Assembly (NCBI GenBank): GCA_036721855.1
Contig: DAIMKF010000005.1
Span: 30,375-94,374, forward strand
Length of the DNA stretch: 64,000 bases
Direction of reading: 5' to 3'
Source of the DNA: JAHDNZ01 sp036721855
GTDB taxonomy: Bacteria > Bacillota > DTU065
Notes under the pieces: generated by a model
Database searches by the model: none
Told to the model about the DNA's origin: nothing
What the model saw: the letters and a program-made list of their open reading frames with translations, nothing else
In this document: piece by piece, positions 62,365 through 64,000 of the stretch
How the letters are laid out: every line of letters begins with the position of its first letter
How positions within the stretch are numbered: position 1 is the first letter of the stretch
Translations under genes and position numbers: made by a program

Positions 62365-63663
62365 TTGGGTAAAAAAATTGCGATGGTTTTTCTTGTTCTC
62401 ATTATTAGTGTTTCTGCTTTGGCCTCTGCCAAAGAGATTGATGTCTGGCTAACCGGTCACAGTAACGAAGAGCTGAGGATAATTAAAGAGGTCACCGAAA
62501 GTGATTTTACAGCCGCCACCGGGATTAAAGTCAACTATACCACACTGAGTTGGTCTGACAACGAAAATCGCTTTCTTCTGGGAGCTGCTTCTGGAGATGC
62601 TCCGGATGTGGGTGGTTCGGGTCCACTTCTACTGCCGGATCTGGGCTTAAGAGGCGCTTTAATGGATCTGACCAACATGCCGGGGTTTAAGGAAATATAT
62701 AACCAATCCTATCCCAATTTCTACCGTTCCCTGCAATATAAAGACTTAACCTTTGGCATCCCTTATTTTTCCACTGTAACCACTGCTTATATCCGCGACG
62801 ATATCTTTAGAGACGTGGGTATTAAAAGTATCGCTACCTGGACAGAGCTAAAACAGGCTTTGCCGAAACTTCAAGCTAAAAAATCAAACCTGCTTTTACA
62901 ATTTGGCCTCGGTGAGATTCTTTATGCCGATGTCAATATGTTTATGTGGCAAAGAGGAGCAGACGACTACAGCCCTGATTTAACAAAATCCGGTTATGAC
63001 TCACCTGAATGCATCGCTGCTTTTAAAGAGTATGTGGAGCTTTACACCAAATATAAGATCCCGAGTGAAACACCTATGTTCCAGGGTTTTGTCAGCGGTG
63101 ATCTGGCCATAGTGCTTCAATACCCCTTCTTTTACCAAAACCTAACTCATGCCGCACCTCAGCTTGCCGGCAAATGGAGTATAGCTGAAGTGCCCGGTAC
63201 AATCAGAGATGGTAAGCTAGATCGAACTACTAATGCCGGTGGCTCGGCCATTGGTATCTTCCAAAGTTCTAAAAAGAAAAATGAGGCTTGGGAATATCTG
63301 AGATGGTTTTCTAGTGATAAAACTCAAATCAGTATTGCCAATCGCATCCACAGCGAGATTCCGGGCGCGTTTTTTATGCCGAGCAACCGCAATGCGATTC
63401 ATAAAATCGACTTTAACAAAGAAGCCCTCTCTCTGTTTAGCAAGGCTCTAGAAAGTGGTTCCCGTTCTATCTATGGTCTTGTTGCACCCAGACACCGCAG
63501 ACGCTATCTCCAGATGGCAACTCAAAGATGTGTCTTGCAAGGTGAAGACCCGGAAAAGTCTATCCGGTTAGCCGCTGAAGAACACAATGCCGAAATCAAG
63601 AAAAAGCAGGTTGAATACGATAGATTTATTAAAAAGCTCTTGGATTTACAAAAAAAGAATTAG
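62365..63663 (+). CDS. Extracellular sugar-type solute-binding protein
   Basis: 432 residues of ABC family 1 binding-protein type: signal peptide (to ASA-KE) without lipobox cysteine, EIDVWLTGHSNEELRI, DFTAATGIKVNYTTL, GDAPDVGG, LTFGIPYFSTVTTAYIRDD, and a C-terminal EAWEYLRWFSSD. Such proteins bind oligosaccharides or glycerol phosphates. No permease gene follows within 337 bp of the window end, so its transporter partner is not seen. TTG start behind GGGGGA. The binding protein lacks a lipid anchor, as does MetQ. Confidence 0.93.
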   Translation: MGKKIAMVFLVLIISVSALASAKEIDVWLTGHSNEELRIIKEVTESDFTAATGIKVNYTTLSWSDNENRFLLGAASGDAPDVGGSGPLLLPDLGLRGALMDLTNMPGFKEIYNQSYPNFYRSLQYKDLTFGIPYFSTVTTAYIRDDIFRDVGIKSIATWTELKQALPKLQAKKSNLLLQFGLGEILYADVNMFMWQRGADDYSPDLTKSGYDSPECIAAFKEYVELYTKYKIPSETPMFQGFVSGDLAIVLQYPFFYQNLTHAAPQLAGKWSIAEVPGTIRDGKLDRTTNAGGSAIGIFQSSKKKNEAWEYLRWFSSDKTQISIANRIHSEIPGAFFMPSNRNAIHKIDFNKEALSLFSKALESGSRSIYGLVAPRHRRRYLQMATQRCVLQGEDPEKSIRLAAEEHNAEIKKKQVEYDRFIKKLLDLQKKN

Positions 63664-64000
63664 CTCCAAGTAATCTTTGCTAGTCTAGAAAGCCAATCAC
63701 AAATGTTTTAATTGCAGACTAGGCATTAGGCCAAGAGTTTCTACCTTGGAGTCGAACTAAAGATATGGCCGAAAATAACTTGAAAAAGAATGCCGGTAGC
63801 TACCCAAACTAGATAAACGTATACCTTAGTAAGTGGGAAACAGTAAAAATGTTTCCCACTTCCGTAATATAAACTATGGTTAGTACCATAAGATAACTTC
63901 GGTTTTGGGGCCAGGGGCTAAAAACATTTTGAGAGGTGCACCATCTAAAAAAGGGGCCGTTGCAAAACTACTAAAAAAGTAGGGAGCAACGCTCCTTTTT
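63664..64000. other. Intergenic region with hairpins at the window end
   Basis: No gene seen. AAGTGGGAAACA and its inverse (63833-63863) form a hairpin without T-run. At 63949-64000 a long imperfect hairpin (GGGGCCGTTGC with GCAACGCTCC, inner CTACT/AGTAG) ends in TTTTT. It could be a terminator, a leader of a gene beyond the edge, or a mobile-element end. Confidence 0.5.

Noticed and set aside
1..64000. CRISPR array, tRNA or rRNA gene, prophage
   Set aside because: No regularly spaced repeats, no cloverleaf sequences and no phage structural genes were seen on either strand.

Overview
The window looks like a chromosomal segment of a low-GC (by eye about 40%) member of the Bacillota. The evidence is Bacillota-style RNA regulation (a serine T-box, a SAM-I riboswitch and a TRAP-like trp leader), strong AGGAGG-type ribosome binding sites, frequent TTG and GTG starts, and Bacillota families such as YqhV, HelD, DUF554 and PRK06851. 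Several features suggest a two-membrane (diderm) envelope. Three secreted proteins end in beta-rich regions with a terminal aromatic residue, and the two solute-binding proteins have plain signal peptides instead of a lipobox. A diderm or poorly cultured lineage such as the Limnochordia/Hydrogenispora group is a guess; the species cannot be named from the sequence. I saw no tRNA, rRNA, CRISPR array, phage or complete insertion sequence.

Layout. 1-5.7 kb: 3' part of a serine hydrolase, trpB with a putative TRAP attenuator, an L,D-transpeptidase, and a HelD-like helicase convergent with it. 5.9-10.4 kb: an operon (flavin-type split-barrel protein, GT4 glycosyltransferase, large membrane protein) and a sugar isomerase-like gene. 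10.5-13.6 kb: serine biosynthesis (class V aminotransferase plus serA) under a T-box whose specifier reads UCC (Ser). 13.7-19.1 kb: PHP phosphatase, GHL10 protein, thyX, yqhV, clpP, DUF554, signal peptidase. 19.1-23.5 kb: metQ behind a SAM-I riboswitch, then a three-gene GlpA-like/FAD oxidoreductase/DUF1667 set. 23.7-33.9 kb: envelope proteins (two small beta-barrel candidates and a PEGA-repeat protein with a barrel-like end), a LolD/MacB-like ABC exporter pair, and an Eis-like acetyltransferase.

34-46.3 kb: aldo/keto reductase, Gfo/Idh/MocA dehydrogenase, PRK06851 ATPase, CPBP protease, an AAC(6')-Ii-like acetyltransferase, a secreted EEP-family hydrolase, tex, mreB, a glutaredoxin-like gene, trkH, murB and a 58-residue cysteine-rich gene overlapping murB. 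46.5-53 kb: a glycan cluster of four overlapping glycosyltransferases, a metallophosphoesterase and a P-loop kinase, with a convergent sugar-1-phosphate nucleotidyltransferase. 53.2-64 kb: a phosphofructokinase with an unusual active-site pair, three tandem secreted CBM9-like paralogs, PBP1A, a secreted GHL10 protein, a PAS-like/PilZ protein, and a sugar-type solute-binding protein.

The main themes are cell-envelope construction (mreB, murB, PBP1A, L,D-transpeptidase, glycan cluster, beta-barrel candidates) and amino-acid control by RNA leaders (Trp, Ser, Met). Starts were chosen from Shine-Dalgarno (SD) spacing and often lie a few codons inside the longest reading frame. Intergenic stretches not listed hold nothing I could identify.
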